Shown here piece after piece: positions 18,170 to 26,595 of a stretch of DNA of 64,000 nt. Source of the DNA: Bacillus horti. Its GTDB lineage: Bacteria; Bacillota; Bacilli; Caldalkalibacillales; JCM-10596. The first letter of the stretch is position 1, and each line of letters starts with the position of its first letter. The DNA is taken from positions 62,001 to 126,000 of the forward strand of contig NZ_JAUSTY010000012.1 in assembly GCF_030813115.1 (NCBI RefSeq). The letters are read 5' to 3'. The notes below the pieces were generated by a model. It was not told where the DNA came from, did not search any database, and saw only the letters and a program-made list of their open reading frames with translations. The translations under genes and the position numbers were made by a program.

Positions 18170-19075
18170 ATGGATACGAAGAGTGGGATAGGATTTGATC
18201 ATGTGGCTATAAAAAATGTAAATATAGAAGCTGCAGATATAGAAACAATTATTTTAGATATGGATGGAACGCTACTTGATGAGGAGAATCAAGTGACAGA
18301 TGAAGTTAAGAACTACTTAATGGAGCTAAGGGCAAGAGGAATGTATGTATTTATTGCGACGGGAAGAACGATTAATGAAATCAAGGACATTTGCCCTCCT
18401 GACCTAAAAGTAGATGGTATGGTAACAGCCAATGGAATGGCTGTATTTATTAAGGATCAGAAGCAAATTGAACACTTTTTACCTTCACAGCTTATTCAAG
18501 AGGTCATTGATCAAGCAGGTGAGCGTGGAATTTTTTATGAAATTCATCCAGAGCATGGTCGTGGTTACGCTTTAAGTAGAGATAAAGGCTACATGGAAAA
18601 AATGCTTGAAGCAAGACCGGCAACTGTAAATGAAAATGAATGGTTTTCCTTGGTTCGTTCTATAAAGGATGAAATAGCCTGGAAGGACAAGCTTGAGCCT
18701 GAAAAGCTGACAAAGATTTATTTCTTCAGCCCTAACTTAAGCGTGATTCAGGTTTGGCAGGAAAAGCTGGAGGAGATCAAGGCTAGAATACCTTTTTCTA
18801 CTTTTTCATCGACAAAGCATAATGTTGAGATTATGGTTGATGGCGTATCGAAGGCAACAGGAATTAAGTATATTTTAAAGCATTATGGACTTTCTGCTAA
18901 GCATGCACTTGCCATTGGAGATGGAGAAAATGACTTACCTATGTTTGGTTTAGTTTCTCATCCTGTGGCTATGAAAAATGCTCCTGAGCATGTAAAGGAG
19001 CACACACAGATCGTGACTGACTTTTCTCATCAAGAAAACGGAGTGTATCACTTTTTGAAGAAATGCTTCAGTTAA
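18170..19075 (+). CDS. Cof-type HAD-superfamily phosphatase
   Basis: A 301-residue HAD hydrolase of subclass IIB. Motif I is DMDGTLLDE (nucleophile D30, acid/base D32), motif II lies around FIATGRTINEI, and motif IV is AIGDGENDLPMF, all intact, with a cap domain between them (about 110-225). Such enzymes dephosphorylate sugar phosphates, FMN or pyridoxal phosphate; the substrate cannot be read from sequence. About 22 residues precede the usual start of the fold; the ATG at 18170 has AGGAGG rather far upstream (12 bases), so a downstream start is possible. A hairpin terminator follows. Confidence 0.87.
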   Translation: MDTKSGIGFDHVAIKNVNIEAADIETIILDMDGTLLDEENQVTDEVKNYLMELRARGMYVFIATGRTINEIKDICPPDLKVDGMVTANGMAVFIKDQKQIEHFLPSQLIQEVIDQAGERGIFYEIHPEHGRGYALSRDKGYMEKMLEARPATVNENEWFSLVRSIKDEIAWKDKLEPEKLTKIYFFSPNLSVIQVWQEKLEEIKARIPFSTFSSTKHNVEIMVDGVSKATGIKYILKHYGLSAKHALAIGDGENDLPMFGLVSHPVAMKNAPEHVKEHTQIVTDFSHQENGVYHFLKKCFS

Positions 19076-19126
19076 GTAAGAAGTAAAAAAGATTTTGTAA
19101 CACTAAAGGAAAAATATGAAATAAAC

Positions 19127-19180
19127 TAAAAGGAGTAACTTTACCTGTCAGCATTGACTGGTTTAAAGAACTCCTTTTTT
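19127..19180. terminator. Terminator between convergent HAD and aminotransferase genes
   Basis: AAAAGGAGT at the left arm pairs with ACTCCTTTT at the right arm; the inner arms are imperfect (CTTTA/TAAAG). A run of six T follows on the plus strand. Confidence 0.72.
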
Positions 19181-19183
19181 AAT

Positions 19184-20371
19184 CTATCTATTCATTTCAA
19201 GCTCTTGAATAGCCTTCTCTAATCTATGTAAGCCTTCCTCTAAAATGGATCTGCTGCAGGCTACATTAATTCTTGTAAAGCCTTCACCTTCTACACCGAA
19301 GATGTATCCTTCGTTAAAGGCTACTTTGGCTTGCTGTCTAGTAAATTTCTCAAGCTCCTTAAAGCTCAAACCTAGTGCCCGGCAATCAATCCAGACTAGA
19401 TATGTTCCTTCGGGCTTCATGACATTTAATTGTGGCAGACGTTCTTCGATAAAATGGATTAGAAAGTCAACATTTCCTTGGAGGTATTCTAAACATTGCT
19501 CCAACCACTCCTCACCGTACTTATAGGCAGCCTCTGTAGCAACAGCCCCAAACGTATTCGTTAGCTCAATAAATTGAGCAGCTAATGTTTTTCTGAAGGC
19601 ACTGCGTAGCTTTGAACTAGGAATAATGATGTTGGCTGCTTGTAGTCCAGCTAAATTAAACGTCTTACTCGGAGCGGTACAAACAATTGTATGTTGGGTT
19701 AATTCCTCTGAAAGTGTCATCATTGGAGTGTGAGTGTGACCAGCATATACTAGATCACAGTGAATTTCATCAGAAATGATTAACACACCATACTCCAAGC
19801 AAATGTCTCCCAATTCCTTAAGCTCTTCCTTACTCCATACTCTTCCACCAGGGTTATGAGGATTACATAGAATAAACAGCTTCACTTGGTGCTCATCTAG
19901 CTTTCTACGTAGATCATCAAAATCCATTTTATATTGACCATCCTCTAGCTTAAGAGGATTATTCAAAACTTCACGATCGTTTCTTTCGATCACATAACTG
20001 AATGGATGATACACAGGAGGCTGAATCAATACCTTATCACCAGGCTCCGTATAAGTTTGAACTAATAAACTGAGAGCCGTTACAACTCCTGGACAATGCA
20101 AAATCCAATCTTTTTCAATGCTCCAGTGATGTCTTTTTTCAAACCAATCAATGATTGCTTGATAATACGCCTCAGTGCGGATCGTATAACCAAATACTCC
20201 GTGCTCGGCTCTTTTCTTCATAGCCTCTATGACAGGATCCGGTGCTTTGAAATCCATATCAGCTACCCATAACGGGAGAATTTCCTTATCCCCAAAATGT
20301 TTTTCCACTCCATCCCATTTCACGGAAGCGGTTTGTAGACGGTTTACTGTTTCGTCGAAGTTGTAACGCAT
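19184..20371 (-). CDS. patB: PatB/MalY-type PLP aminotransferase (probable cystathionine beta-lyase)
   Basis: A fold-type I PLP enzyme of 395 residues. The Schiff-base lysine is K236 in CTAPSKTFNLAGLQ, and the cofactor-contacting D201 lies in SDEIHCDLVY. The opening MRYNFDETVNR and LPLWVADMDF are hallmarks of the PatB/MalY subgroup, whose members cleave cystathionine or cysteine conjugates by C-S lyase activity and can act as aminotransferases. Likely role: methionine/sulfur amino-acid metabolism. Monocistronic, with a candidate promoter just upstream and a shared terminator downstream. Confidence 0.88.
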   Translation of the reverse strand: MRYNFDETVNRLQTASVKWDGVEKHFGDKEILPLWVADMDFKAPDPVIEAMKKRAEHGVFGYTIRTEAYYQAIIDWFEKRHHWSIEKDWILHCPGVVTALSLLVQTYTEPGDKVLIQPPVYHPFSYVIERNDREVLNNPLKLEDGQYKMDFDDLRRKLDEHQVKLFILCNPHNPGGRVWSKEELKELGDICLEYGVLIISDEIHCDLVYAGHTHTPMMTLSEELTQHTIVCTAPSKTFNLAGLQAANIIIPSSKLRSAFRKTLAAQFIELTNTFGAVATEAAYKYGEEWLEQCLEYLQGNVDFLIHFIEERLPQLNVMKPEGTYLVWIDCRALGLSFKELEKFTRQQAKVAFNEGYIFGVEGEGFTRINVACSRSILEEGLHRLEKAIQELEMNR

Positions 20372-20684
20372 ATATGTCCCTCCATTTCTATTGTTTTAAG
20401 TAGTGTATTAAAAGCTAACTATGAAATATAGTTATCCTATCTATTCTTACAAATTCTTGATCTTTAAGCCTGATAATTGACCAAACTACTCTACTTAGTA
20501 TATCTAAATACCTTAAGTTAGCCAATTCATCTTGCCCTAGATCCAATTTTTATCTTTAAGCATTTTGTCTTATTTCCACGGAAATAGAAGAAGTCGGATG
20601 TTCTCAAATCGACAAAAATGATAGACTAGAAATAATAGTTTCGTTTATTGAATTTCCGCACATTGAAATAAGGAAGGAGCTTAT
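20372..20684. other. Divergent intergenic region (313 bases)
   Basis: AT-rich spacer between the leftward patB-like gene and the rightward exonuclease gene. It holds a candidate leftward promoter (20425-20452) and a short perfect inverted repeat, TATTTCC-AC-GGAAATA (20571-20586). I see no open reading frame or RNA gene in it. Confidence 0.6.
20425..20452 (-). promoter_or_regulatory. Candidate SigA promoter for patB-like gene
   Basis: On the minus strand TTGTAA (-35, 20447-20452) is followed after 16 bases by TATATT (-10, 20425-20430), about 55 bases before the start codon. Both boxes are near consensus but the region is AT-rich. Confidence 0.4.
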
Positions 20685-21302
20685 ATGTCACAATACCCGT
20701 ATGTTACTGTTTTTGATTTTGAAACGTCAGGGCTTGATCCACAAAGGGATAGAGTGATAGAGATAGCCGCCATTCGCTGTAAAGATGATAAGGTTATTAG
20801 TGAATTTTCTACTTTAATCTATTTTGACGGAAAGCTAGCCCCCAAGATTGTCGAGCTGACAGGCATCCAAGATGAGGATTTACAGGATGGGCTAACAGAG
20901 GATACCTCCTTTCGAATCCTAAATCGGCTGTTGAAGGATAGTTTATTGGTAGCTCATAATGCAGCGTTTGACTTGGCCTTTTTACACTATACATTCATGA
21001 GACTGGCAAACCGTAGCTTTACTAACCCATTTGTTGATACGTTAACAATTAGTAGAGAATTACTCTACTATCCCCATACGTTAAAGGATACTTGTGATCA
21101 TTTTGCTGTTACGTTAGAGGGAGCTCACAGAGCTATGAATGATGTGCACGCTTGTTGGGAAGTTTTTAAACGCTTTTCTCAGGAAGTAGATATGAATACA
21201 TACGTGAACAAATTGTCTTATCTTAAAAAATATGGTCCTCCTAAATGGACCCCCGATTATGCGACTCTAGTACCTACTGAAAATCGATACAAGCCTCGCT
21301 AA
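20685..21302 (+). CDS. DnaQ-like DEDDh 3'-5' exonuclease
   Basis: A 205-residue exonuclease of the PolC/epsilon type. The five catalytic residues are visible: D11 and E13 (FDFETSGLDP), D96 (AHNAAFDLAFL), and H148 with D153 (GAHRAMNDVHA). It is a stand-alone domain with no polymerase or helicase fused, ending with a short basic tail. Probably removes 3' mismatched or damaged nucleotides in repair; the partner is unknown. AAGGAGC lies just before the ATG. Confidence 0.87.
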   Translation: MSQYPYVTVFDFETSGLDPQRDRVIEIAAIRCKDDKVISEFSTLIYFDGKLAPKIVELTGIQDEDLQDGLTEDTSFRILNRLLKDSLLVAHNAAFDLAFLHYTFMRLANRSFTNPFVDTLTISRELLYYPHTLKDTCDHFAVTLEGAHRAMNDVHACWEVFKRFSQEVDMNTYVNKLSYLKKYGPPKWTPDYATLVPTENRYKPR

Positions 21303-21380
21303 GGAATACATAAGATGAAGAATGAATACAAAGTGGATATCCCGGAAGAGCAGTAGTGAATACAACAGTTTACATCATAC

Positions 21381-21428
21381 AAAAAAGCCACTGCCATCCA
21401 TTTAATATGGAATGAAGGGAAGTGGCTT
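21381..21428. terminator. Hairpin terminator, mainly for the leftward LysR gene
   Basis: AAGCCACT (21385-21392) pairs with AGTGGCTT (21421-21428), with inner pairing of CCATCCATT-type arms. On the minus strand the stem is followed by TTTTTTGTATG. It lies between the ends of the exonuclease and lysR genes. Confidence 0.65.
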
Positions 21429-21573
21429 ATTCACGCAATCACACGAATCCTTGCTCTAACGGTCAAAACTGCACCTTAGAAGTGGAAGGCAGAAGTGGAA
21501 GACAGAGAAAAGAAGCTATTCCTTACAAGAAGCTTGACTTGACATTCAATTAGCTGGTTTAAAGTATAACAAG

Positions 21574-22452
21574 CTAACATGCTTGTTTCTGGACGAAAGA
21601 TTTCGTCAACTCAAAAAAACTCTTAACAGCTGGGGATAAACGTTTGAAGGAACTGGAAGCAACACCTATCGTTCTATACACTTCTTCGCCAACATAAGCG
21701 GTCCTAATTTTATCCATCTGCTTTGGTAAGGTTAATTCTGGCATAATGCTTATTCCAAGCCCTGCTTGGACCAACGCAACAATAGTATGGGCATCTCTTA
21801 TTGTAAAAAGTGTATTAGCTTGCACATTTGCTTCTTTAAACAGCTTTCTGAGGTGCTCATCACACCCTTTTTTAGGCATAATAAAAGGTTGTACTCCAAT
21901 TTGTTCAATGGATGGATCTTGCACCTCAGAAAGAAAATGCCCATCCGGGAGAAGTAACACTAAACGATCTTTTTTCAAAGGGTGGAAATCTAGAGAAAGC
22001 TTTTCTTCTTCAAGGATAAACCCCAAATCCACGGTTCCATCAGCGATCCACTCCTTAATTTCCTGGTACTCGCCCTCTAATAATTCAATGTCGATTTGAG
22101 GATGGTTTTTCTGAAATTGCCCTATGATCCCTGGTAACCAATGAATAGAAACACTCTCAAAGGTGCCAATACGCACCTTACCACCTTGTAATCCCATGAT
22201 ATTGTCTGCTTCTTGCTGCATTAGGTCAGTTTGATGCAAGATATGACGTATATAAGTGAGCATTTTTTCTCCATTAGCCGTCATTCTTGTACCCGAGCGG
22301 TTACGTATAATTAAATGAAATCCTAAAGTAGACTCCAAACCTGCAATCGCGTGGCTCACTGCGGATTGTGTTAGTCCCAATTCCTCAGCTGCTTTTGTAA
22401 AACTTCCTGTTTCCACTACTTTTACGAAAACCTGCATCTGGATAATAGTCAT
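21574..22452 (-). CDS. LysR-family transcriptional regulator
   Basis: A 292-residue LTTR. The N-terminal winged helix-turn-helix (about 1-60) contains VETGSFTKAAEELGLTQSAV, and the effector-binding domain (about 90-290) has the KVRIGTFESVS entry strand. It is divergent from rarD with about 120 bases between, which holds a candidate T-N11-A dyad, so it probably controls that gene and its own (inference from layout typical of LTTRs). GGTGAGATC precedes the ATG. Effector unknown. Confidence 0.9.
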   Translation of the reverse strand: MTIIQMQVFVKVVETGSFTKAAEELGLTQSAVSHAIAGLESTLGFHLIIRNRSGTRMTANGEKMLTYIRHILHQTDLMQQEADNIMGLQGGKVRIGTFESVSIHWLPGIIGQFQKNHPQIDIELLEGEYQEIKEWIADGTVDLGFILEEEKLSLDFHPLKKDRLVLLLPDGHFLSEVQDPSIEQIGVQPFIMPKKGCDEHLRKLFKEANVQANTLFTIRDAHTIVALVQAGLGISIMPELTLPKQMDKIRTAYVGEEVYRTIGVASSSFKRLSPAVKSFFELTKSFVQKQAC

Positions 22453-22473
22453 GATCTCACCAACTTTAATTAA

Positions 22474-22496
22474 TATAATTCATATATATAATTATA
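22474..22496. promoter_or_regulatory. Candidate LysR-type binding dyad
   Basis: TATAATT and AATTATA are perfect inverted arms around a 9-base spacer, giving the T-N11-A arrangement expected of LTTR boxes, midway between the divergent lysR and rarD genes. AT-richness tempers the call. Confidence 0.45.
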
Positions 22497-22571
22497 AAGA
22501 TTCATTTTACTAATGCAACAAAAAAGCTGTATGCTAAAAGTAACTCAAACAAAGTAGGATGGTGATTATTG

Positions 22572-23486
22572 ATGAACAAGTCTTCGGGCTACAGCATGGG
22601 TATTACCTATACCATTGCAGCATATGCTGCTTGGGGTACCCTTCCACTTTATTGGTATTTACTCAAGGAGCTACCGGCAATCGAGGTATTTGCCCATCGT
22701 ATACTCTGGTCCTTTGTTTTCGCATCAGTTATATTGTTTGTCATTGGGGGTTGGAAGCATTGTAAGCAGATATTGCTTAGTGGGGCAAAAACATTTTGGA
22801 TGTTCATTGCTGCCATTCTTATTAGTACAAACTGGTTACTTTTTATTTGGGCAGTATCCTCGAGTCATGTGATTGAAGCAAGTCTTGGGTATTATATAAG
22901 TCCGCTTTTTAGTGTTATTTTAGGAATCATTTTTTTGAGAGAGAAGCTGGATCTCTGGAAAAACATTTCCTTATTGCTTGCCATTGGCGGTGTTGTGGTT
23001 ATCATGTTTCAATTGGGAGGGATCCCCTGGATTTCGATTGTTATTGCTTCGTCCTTTGCCTTATATGGCTTAGTTAAGAAGCTTGTGAAAGTAGAATCTA
23101 TAGCCTCAGTGACCCTAGAAACTATGTTCATTTTACCTATTGTTCTGTTCTATCTCTTCTATATTGGGAGAACTGGAGATAGTTCTTTTGGGCATTTATC
23201 TCTTCCTGTTACAATACTCTTGATCGGAGGTGGTGTTGTGACTGCATTGCCACTGGTATGGTTTGCAAAAGGAGCTCAACAGGTCTCATTAACCACATTA
23301 GGCTTTCTCCAATATATTAATCCGACACTTCAACTTCTCGTAGGTGTTTTTATCTTTCAGGAAACATTTACAAGGACACATTTTATGGGGTTTTCATTGA
23401 TTTGGTGTGCACTACTCCTTTTTTCATTTTCACAATTGAACCTTATGCAGCGTTTAAAGGCAGAACCAATTAAAAAAGTAGTGTAG
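22572..23486 (+). CDS. rarD: RarD-type EamA-family transporter
   Basis: A membrane protein of 304 residues with about ten hydrophobic helices arranged as two EamA halves. The YTIAAYAAWGTLPLYWYLL opening, LPAIEVFAHRILWS and STNWLLFIWAV are characteristic of RarD. Members export or import small metabolites; the historical chloramphenicol-sensitivity name does not define the substrate. The ATG at 22572 with AGGATGGTGAT upstream is chosen over the TTG three bases earlier. A MarR gene follows 45 bases downstream, and a divergent LysR gene lies upstream. Confidence 0.87.
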   Translation: MNKSSGYSMGITYTIAAYAAWGTLPLYWYLLKELPAIEVFAHRILWSFVFASVILFVIGGWKHCKQILLSGAKTFWMFIAAILISTNWLLFIWAVSSSHVIEASLGYYISPLFSVILGIIFLREKLDLWKNISLLLAIGGVVVIMFQLGGIPWISIVIASSFALYGLVKKLVKVESIASVTLETMFILPIVLFYLFYIGRTGDSSFGHLSLPVTILLIGGGVVTALPLVWFAKGAQQVSLTTLGFLQYINPTLQLLVGVFIFQETFTRTHFMGFSLIWCALLLFSFSQLNLMQRLKAEPIKKVV

Positions 23487-23531
23487 AAAAGTAGAAAATA
23501 TGGAGATAGATACAATGAAGGTGGTGGGAGA

Positions 23532-23975
23532 ATGTCTAGATTAGTAGAAAACTATAATGTATCCTTTGAACTATTCATCATCCTGTCTAAAACGTCTAAA
23601 TTCATCATGGACCTAGCTAAGAAAGATATGAAGAAATATGATATGTCTCCTTCTGAGTTCATGATTCTAGAGGTTTTATATACAAAGGGTTGTGTCCCTT
23701 TACAGCAGGTTTGGCAAAGCAATCTTGTTTCTAGCGGGAGTATTACCTATAACATCGATAAACTTGAGGAAAAAGGATTACTACTACGTATTCCTTCTAA
23801 AGAGGATAGAAGAGTTATATATGCTAAACTTACAGAAAATGGGCATAATTTTTTTGATCATATTTTTCAGAAGCATAGCGCTGGGCTTCATTCTATATTA
23901 TCCAGTTTAAATGATGATGAAAAACAACTGGTTATCCATCTACTGAAGAAATTGGGCCAGTTGGAGGAAGGGTGA
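23532..23975 (+). CDS. MarR-family transcriptional regulator
   Basis: A 147-residue winged-helix regulator. The DNA-binding part lies about residues 35-100 (SPSEFMILEVLYTKG, GSITYNIDKLEEKGLL, SKEDRRVIYAKLTENG), flanked by dimerisation helices. It follows rarD in the same direction with a 45-base gap and could share its transcript. GGTGGGAG precedes the ATG. Ligand and targets are unknown; proximity suggests a link to RarD-mediated efflux or uptake. Confidence 0.88.
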   Translation: MSRLVENYNVSFELFIILSKTSKFIMDLAKKDMKKYDMSPSEFMILEVLYTKGCVPLQQVWQSNLVSSGSITYNIDKLEEKGLLLRIPSKEDRRVIYAKLTENGHNFFDHIFQKHSAGLHSILSSLNDDEKQLVIHLLKKLGQLEEG

Positions 23976-23999
23976 CTTCACCCCTCCGATCTAAAATGT

Positions 24000-25103
24000 C
24001 TATCTAACAAAAATGATAATAAGCACGGTGAACAGGATGATCCCTCCGAGAGAAATCCAAGCTAATGGTCGAGCAAAATTAACGGTCCAGCCTACACCAA
24101 AGCGTTTCTCAACAAATGTGGCAGGGTCCTTAGGATTAAAGTAAATCACGCCAAGCTTCCAGTAGCGATCTTCATCAATACTTTCAACACCAGCTGTTCC
24201 GTTATTGCTAGATATCCTTACTCTGCTTCCGCCTTGTCCTACCTTAACTGATAACCAGATCGTATAGATCATGATAATGGCCACAAAAAAGATTAGAAAG
24301 ATAGATATAATCAAGTAACTGAAAGAGAAAAGCTGACTTAGTAAAGAGAAGCTGAACAAGCTAATGGTTAAAAAGCCCATGATAATCGTGAAGCGAGACC
24401 AGTGCTGTCTAAAAATAATATTCTGTTGTTTTGATTTTTCTGGCTGTGCGGCGTCCAACTGCTGCTTACTAGCTCCTATAATGTAATTAATGAATATGAA
24501 CAACACAAGCATAAAAAATTGGATAGCGACAGGCCACAACACATTAGTTGGTGTTTTCTGAATGGTATTTGTAGGGTTTCCACTAAAGTCATATTGCATG
24601 ACGATTTCATTAGGAAATCGATCATAAAGAAAAACAGCCATACCTAACGTCACTAAAATCAATAAGAAGTGAGGGATAAACCACAGGCTTGAGTAGGTTA
24701 GCTTTTGACTTCGAAAGTTCGAATCGATCACAACCACTTGTTTTGGTGAACTCCAGTTATGAATAGCTTTAAGCTCCTTCATTTTTCTATGGTGAAGATA
24801 ATACACGACAAATGATAGAGAGCAAAAAAGTGGAATGGTGATTCCTATGCTTAAAGCTAGCTGTTGCTCCGTTAAGCTGCCTGCAAATACAAGAACCGTT
24901 AGAGTAATGACTATCCAGAGTAGTAGATTAATCCATGTATACGACCATCTTAATTTCTTTAGTTCAGGTATTGAATAAATGGATTCACTAATGGAAATAC
25001 CAAAGCTTTCTGTTTTTCTTGTGAAAAAGGGGATAAAAGAAAGCGTTAATCCTACGGGTATAAATAAGATAAAAAGCATAGCATACATGATCCAGTTTTC
25101 CAT
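24000..25103 (-). CDS. DUF1648/DUF5808 membrane protein in a YtrA-type operon
   Basis: A membrane protein of 367 residues with about eight hydrophobic segments. The central RFPNEIVMQYDFSGNPT matches the DUF1648 signature, and the C-terminal EDRYWKLGVIYFNPKDP with RFGVGWTVNFARP matches DUF5808. The biochemical function is unknown; members are commonly encoded beside GntR/YtrA regulators and some relate to cell-envelope stress or signal-peptide-like sensing. It follows the GntR gene by three bases, so both come from the operator-controlled promoter at 25534-25562. AAGGAGG precedes the ATG. Confidence 0.8.
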   Translation of the reverse strand: MENWIMYAMLFILFIPVGLTLSFIPFFTRKTESFGISISESIYSIPELKKLRWSYTWINLLLWIVITLTVLVFAGSLTEQQLALSIGITIPLFCSLSFVVYYLHHRKMKELKAIHNWSSPKQVVVIDSNFRSQKLTYSSLWFIPHFLLILVTLGMAVFLYDRFPNEIVMQYDFSGNPTNTIQKTPTNVLWPVAIQFFMLVLFIFINYIIGASKQQLDAAQPEKSKQQNIIFRQHWSRFTIIMGFLTISLFSFSLLSQLFSFSYLIISIFLIFFVAIIMIYTIWLSVKVGQGGSRVRISSNNGTAGVESIDEDRYWKLGVIYFNPKDPATFVEKRFGVGWTVNFARPLAWISLGGIILFTVLIIIFVR

Positions 25104-25106
25104 CGT

Positions 25107-25499
25107 TTATTCCTCCTTTTGAGTAACCAATTCTTGATACAAGCTACGGCATAGCTTCAAGAATTCTTCTTCATCAACCTGCCTACAGATCGATTCAGCA
25201 ACCATTGGTCTTAGCTGCTCATGAAGCTTTTGATAGTAGAATTCGTCTGCAGCAGGCATTGGGGTAGGTGATACAATGGCTCCCTTTTGACGATGAACCT
25301 GCAGGAAGCCCTCTTGTTTTAGATAGTTATAAGCTTTATTAACGGTGTGCAAATTAATACCTAAGTCAGCCGCTAGGGAACGGACAGATGGAAGCTCTTC
25401 AGCTGGAGCGAGCCTACCAGTCGCTATCCCTTCAATTATTTGATTCGCTAATTGAGTATAAATGGGCGTTTCTAGTTGAGGATTAATATGAATCAGCAT
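25107..25499 (-). CDS. GntR-family regulator, YtrA subfamily
   Basis: A short GntR regulator of 130 residues: an N-terminal winged helix (about 8-75; PIYTQLANQIIEGIATGRL, LPSVRSLAADLGINLHTVNK) and a small C-terminal helical dimerisation piece, the YtrA layout. The ATG at 25499 has AGGTGATCT directly upstream; an upstream in-frame ATG at 25568 would place the operator inside the gene and has no site. It should repress its own operon through the perfect palindrome at 25518-25550, which covers the promoter. Confidence 0.9.
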   Translation of the reverse strand: MLIHINPQLETPIYTQLANQIIEGIATGRLAPAEELPSVRSLAADLGINLHTVNKAYNYLKQEGFLQVHRQKGAIVSPTPMPAADEFYYQKLHEQLRPMVAESICRQVDEEEFLKLCRSLYQELVTQKEE

Positions 25500-25517
25500 A
25501 AGATCACCTCTCTTTGA

Positions 25518-25550
25518 ACTATCTGTTATATATAGTATATAACAGATAGT
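25518..25550. promoter_or_regulatory. YtrA-type operator, perfect 15-base inverted repeat
   Basis: ACTATCTGTTATATA (25518-25532) and its exact reverse complement (25536-25550) flank TAG. It overlaps the -10 and spacer of the promoter of the adjacent GntR gene, the position expected for autorepression. Confidence 0.8.
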
Positions 25551-25562
25551 ATGAACGTGCAA
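25534..25562 (-). promoter_or_regulatory. SigA-type promoter of the GntR/DUF1648 operon
   Basis: On the minus strand TTGCAC (25557-25562) and TATACT (25534-25539) are 17 bases apart, immediately upstream of the regulator gene and interleaved with its operator. Confidence 0.72.
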
Positions 25563-25637
25563 CTCCAAATTTCTTGAAGGTATTTAAAGGAGCTGTAAAA
25601 GAGAAGAAGTGCAGGGGAGGAGGTAAATATGGATAAC

Positions 25638-25683
25638 AAAAAACTCGTCTGACCAGCTTAAACAAACAACCTAGTCAAACGAG
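25638..25683 (-). terminator. Terminator of the phnDCEE operon
   Basis: On the minus strand CTCGTTTGACTA pairs with TGGTCAGACGAG (G-U tolerated) and is followed by TTTTTTG. It lies about 65 bases after the last phnE stop. Confidence 0.78.
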
Positions 25684-25746
25684 AACCTTATTACGCTTAT
25701 TTATTTGTATTGCTGTGTAAAGTTGCATTCTACTTATGCATTTACT

Positions 25747-26595
25747 TTAGTGCTGAGTACGAAGCTTACCCTTCATCCTTGTGGCAAACATCTCAAGTAA
25801 GATAGCGAAGAATAGAATGAAGTACGTAATCGTACCAATTTCCCGAATATCATAATAGAACGCACTAGCCATAAACATGTCAAAGCCAATACCGCCTGCT
25901 CCAGCAGCTGCTCCCATAGCTATAGCCACACCGAAGTTAATTTCAAAGCGCAAGAATGTCCAAGAAATAATATATGTGATGGAGGAGGGAAGGACCGCCT
26001 GAAAAACAATCTGCCACCAATTTGCTCCACTACCCTTCAGGGCCTCAATAACTCCCGAGTCCAGCTCTTCAAAGGACTCCGAATAAACCTTAATTAAATA
26101 ACCTACGGAGTGGAACGTCATACCTATAACAGCGGCCACACTTCCAAGACCAGCAGCAATGGCAAAGATTAATACCCAAAGGACGGTAGGAACAGCTCGA
26201 ATAAACGCAATAATCCCTTTAATCGCATTAGAAACATATTTGTTAGATAGGTTCTGAGCCGCAAATAGTCCTCCGAATAGAGCGATGATGGCTCCAAGCA
26301 AAGTAGTAAGCATAGCCAGAGCTAGAGTGATCAATACTTGATATAGCCCTTCCCAGAATGTAAAGTGCTGAAAGTGTGCTTCCGTAAACATTACTTTAAA
26401 GTTAACCAATGTCGATAGCAGTCCGTCCAATAGCGTGATATTTCTATAGTCAAACGTATAGAAGCCATATACGGTTAGCAAGCCTAGAACCAATAACGTA
26501 ACCTGAGTGACGAATCTTGCTTTTGTAAAGGGCTTACTCTTAATTCGCCTAGACGGTTGCTCAAGGAGTACTCCACTTGATTTATGCTCAGACAC
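25747..26595 (-). CDS. phnE: Phosphonate ABC transporter permease PhnE (second copy)
   Basis: A permease of 282 residues with about six membrane segments. The cytoplasmic EAA-type loop SFEELDSGVIEALKGSGANW contacts PhnC, and FIRAVPTVLWVLIFA is typical of PhnE. It is the second of two different PhnE paralogs here; together they likely make a heterodimeric channel. It starts with GTG overlapping the preceding phnE stop by one base (TAGTG). A terminator follows. Confidence 0.9.
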   Translation of the reverse strand: MSEHKSSGVLLEQPSRRIKSKPFTKARFVTQVTLLVLGLLTVYGFYTFDYRNITLLDGLLSTLVNFKVMFTEAHFQHFTFWEGLYQVLITLALAMLTTLLGAIIALFGGLFAAQNLSNKYVSNAIKGIIAFIRAVPTVLWVLIFAIAAGLGSVAAVIGMTFHSVGYLIKVYSESFEELDSGVIEALKGSGANWWQIVFQAVLPSSITYIISWTFLRFEINFGVAIAMGAAAGAGGIGFDMFMASAFYYDIREIGTITYFILFFAILLEMFATRMKGKLRTQH

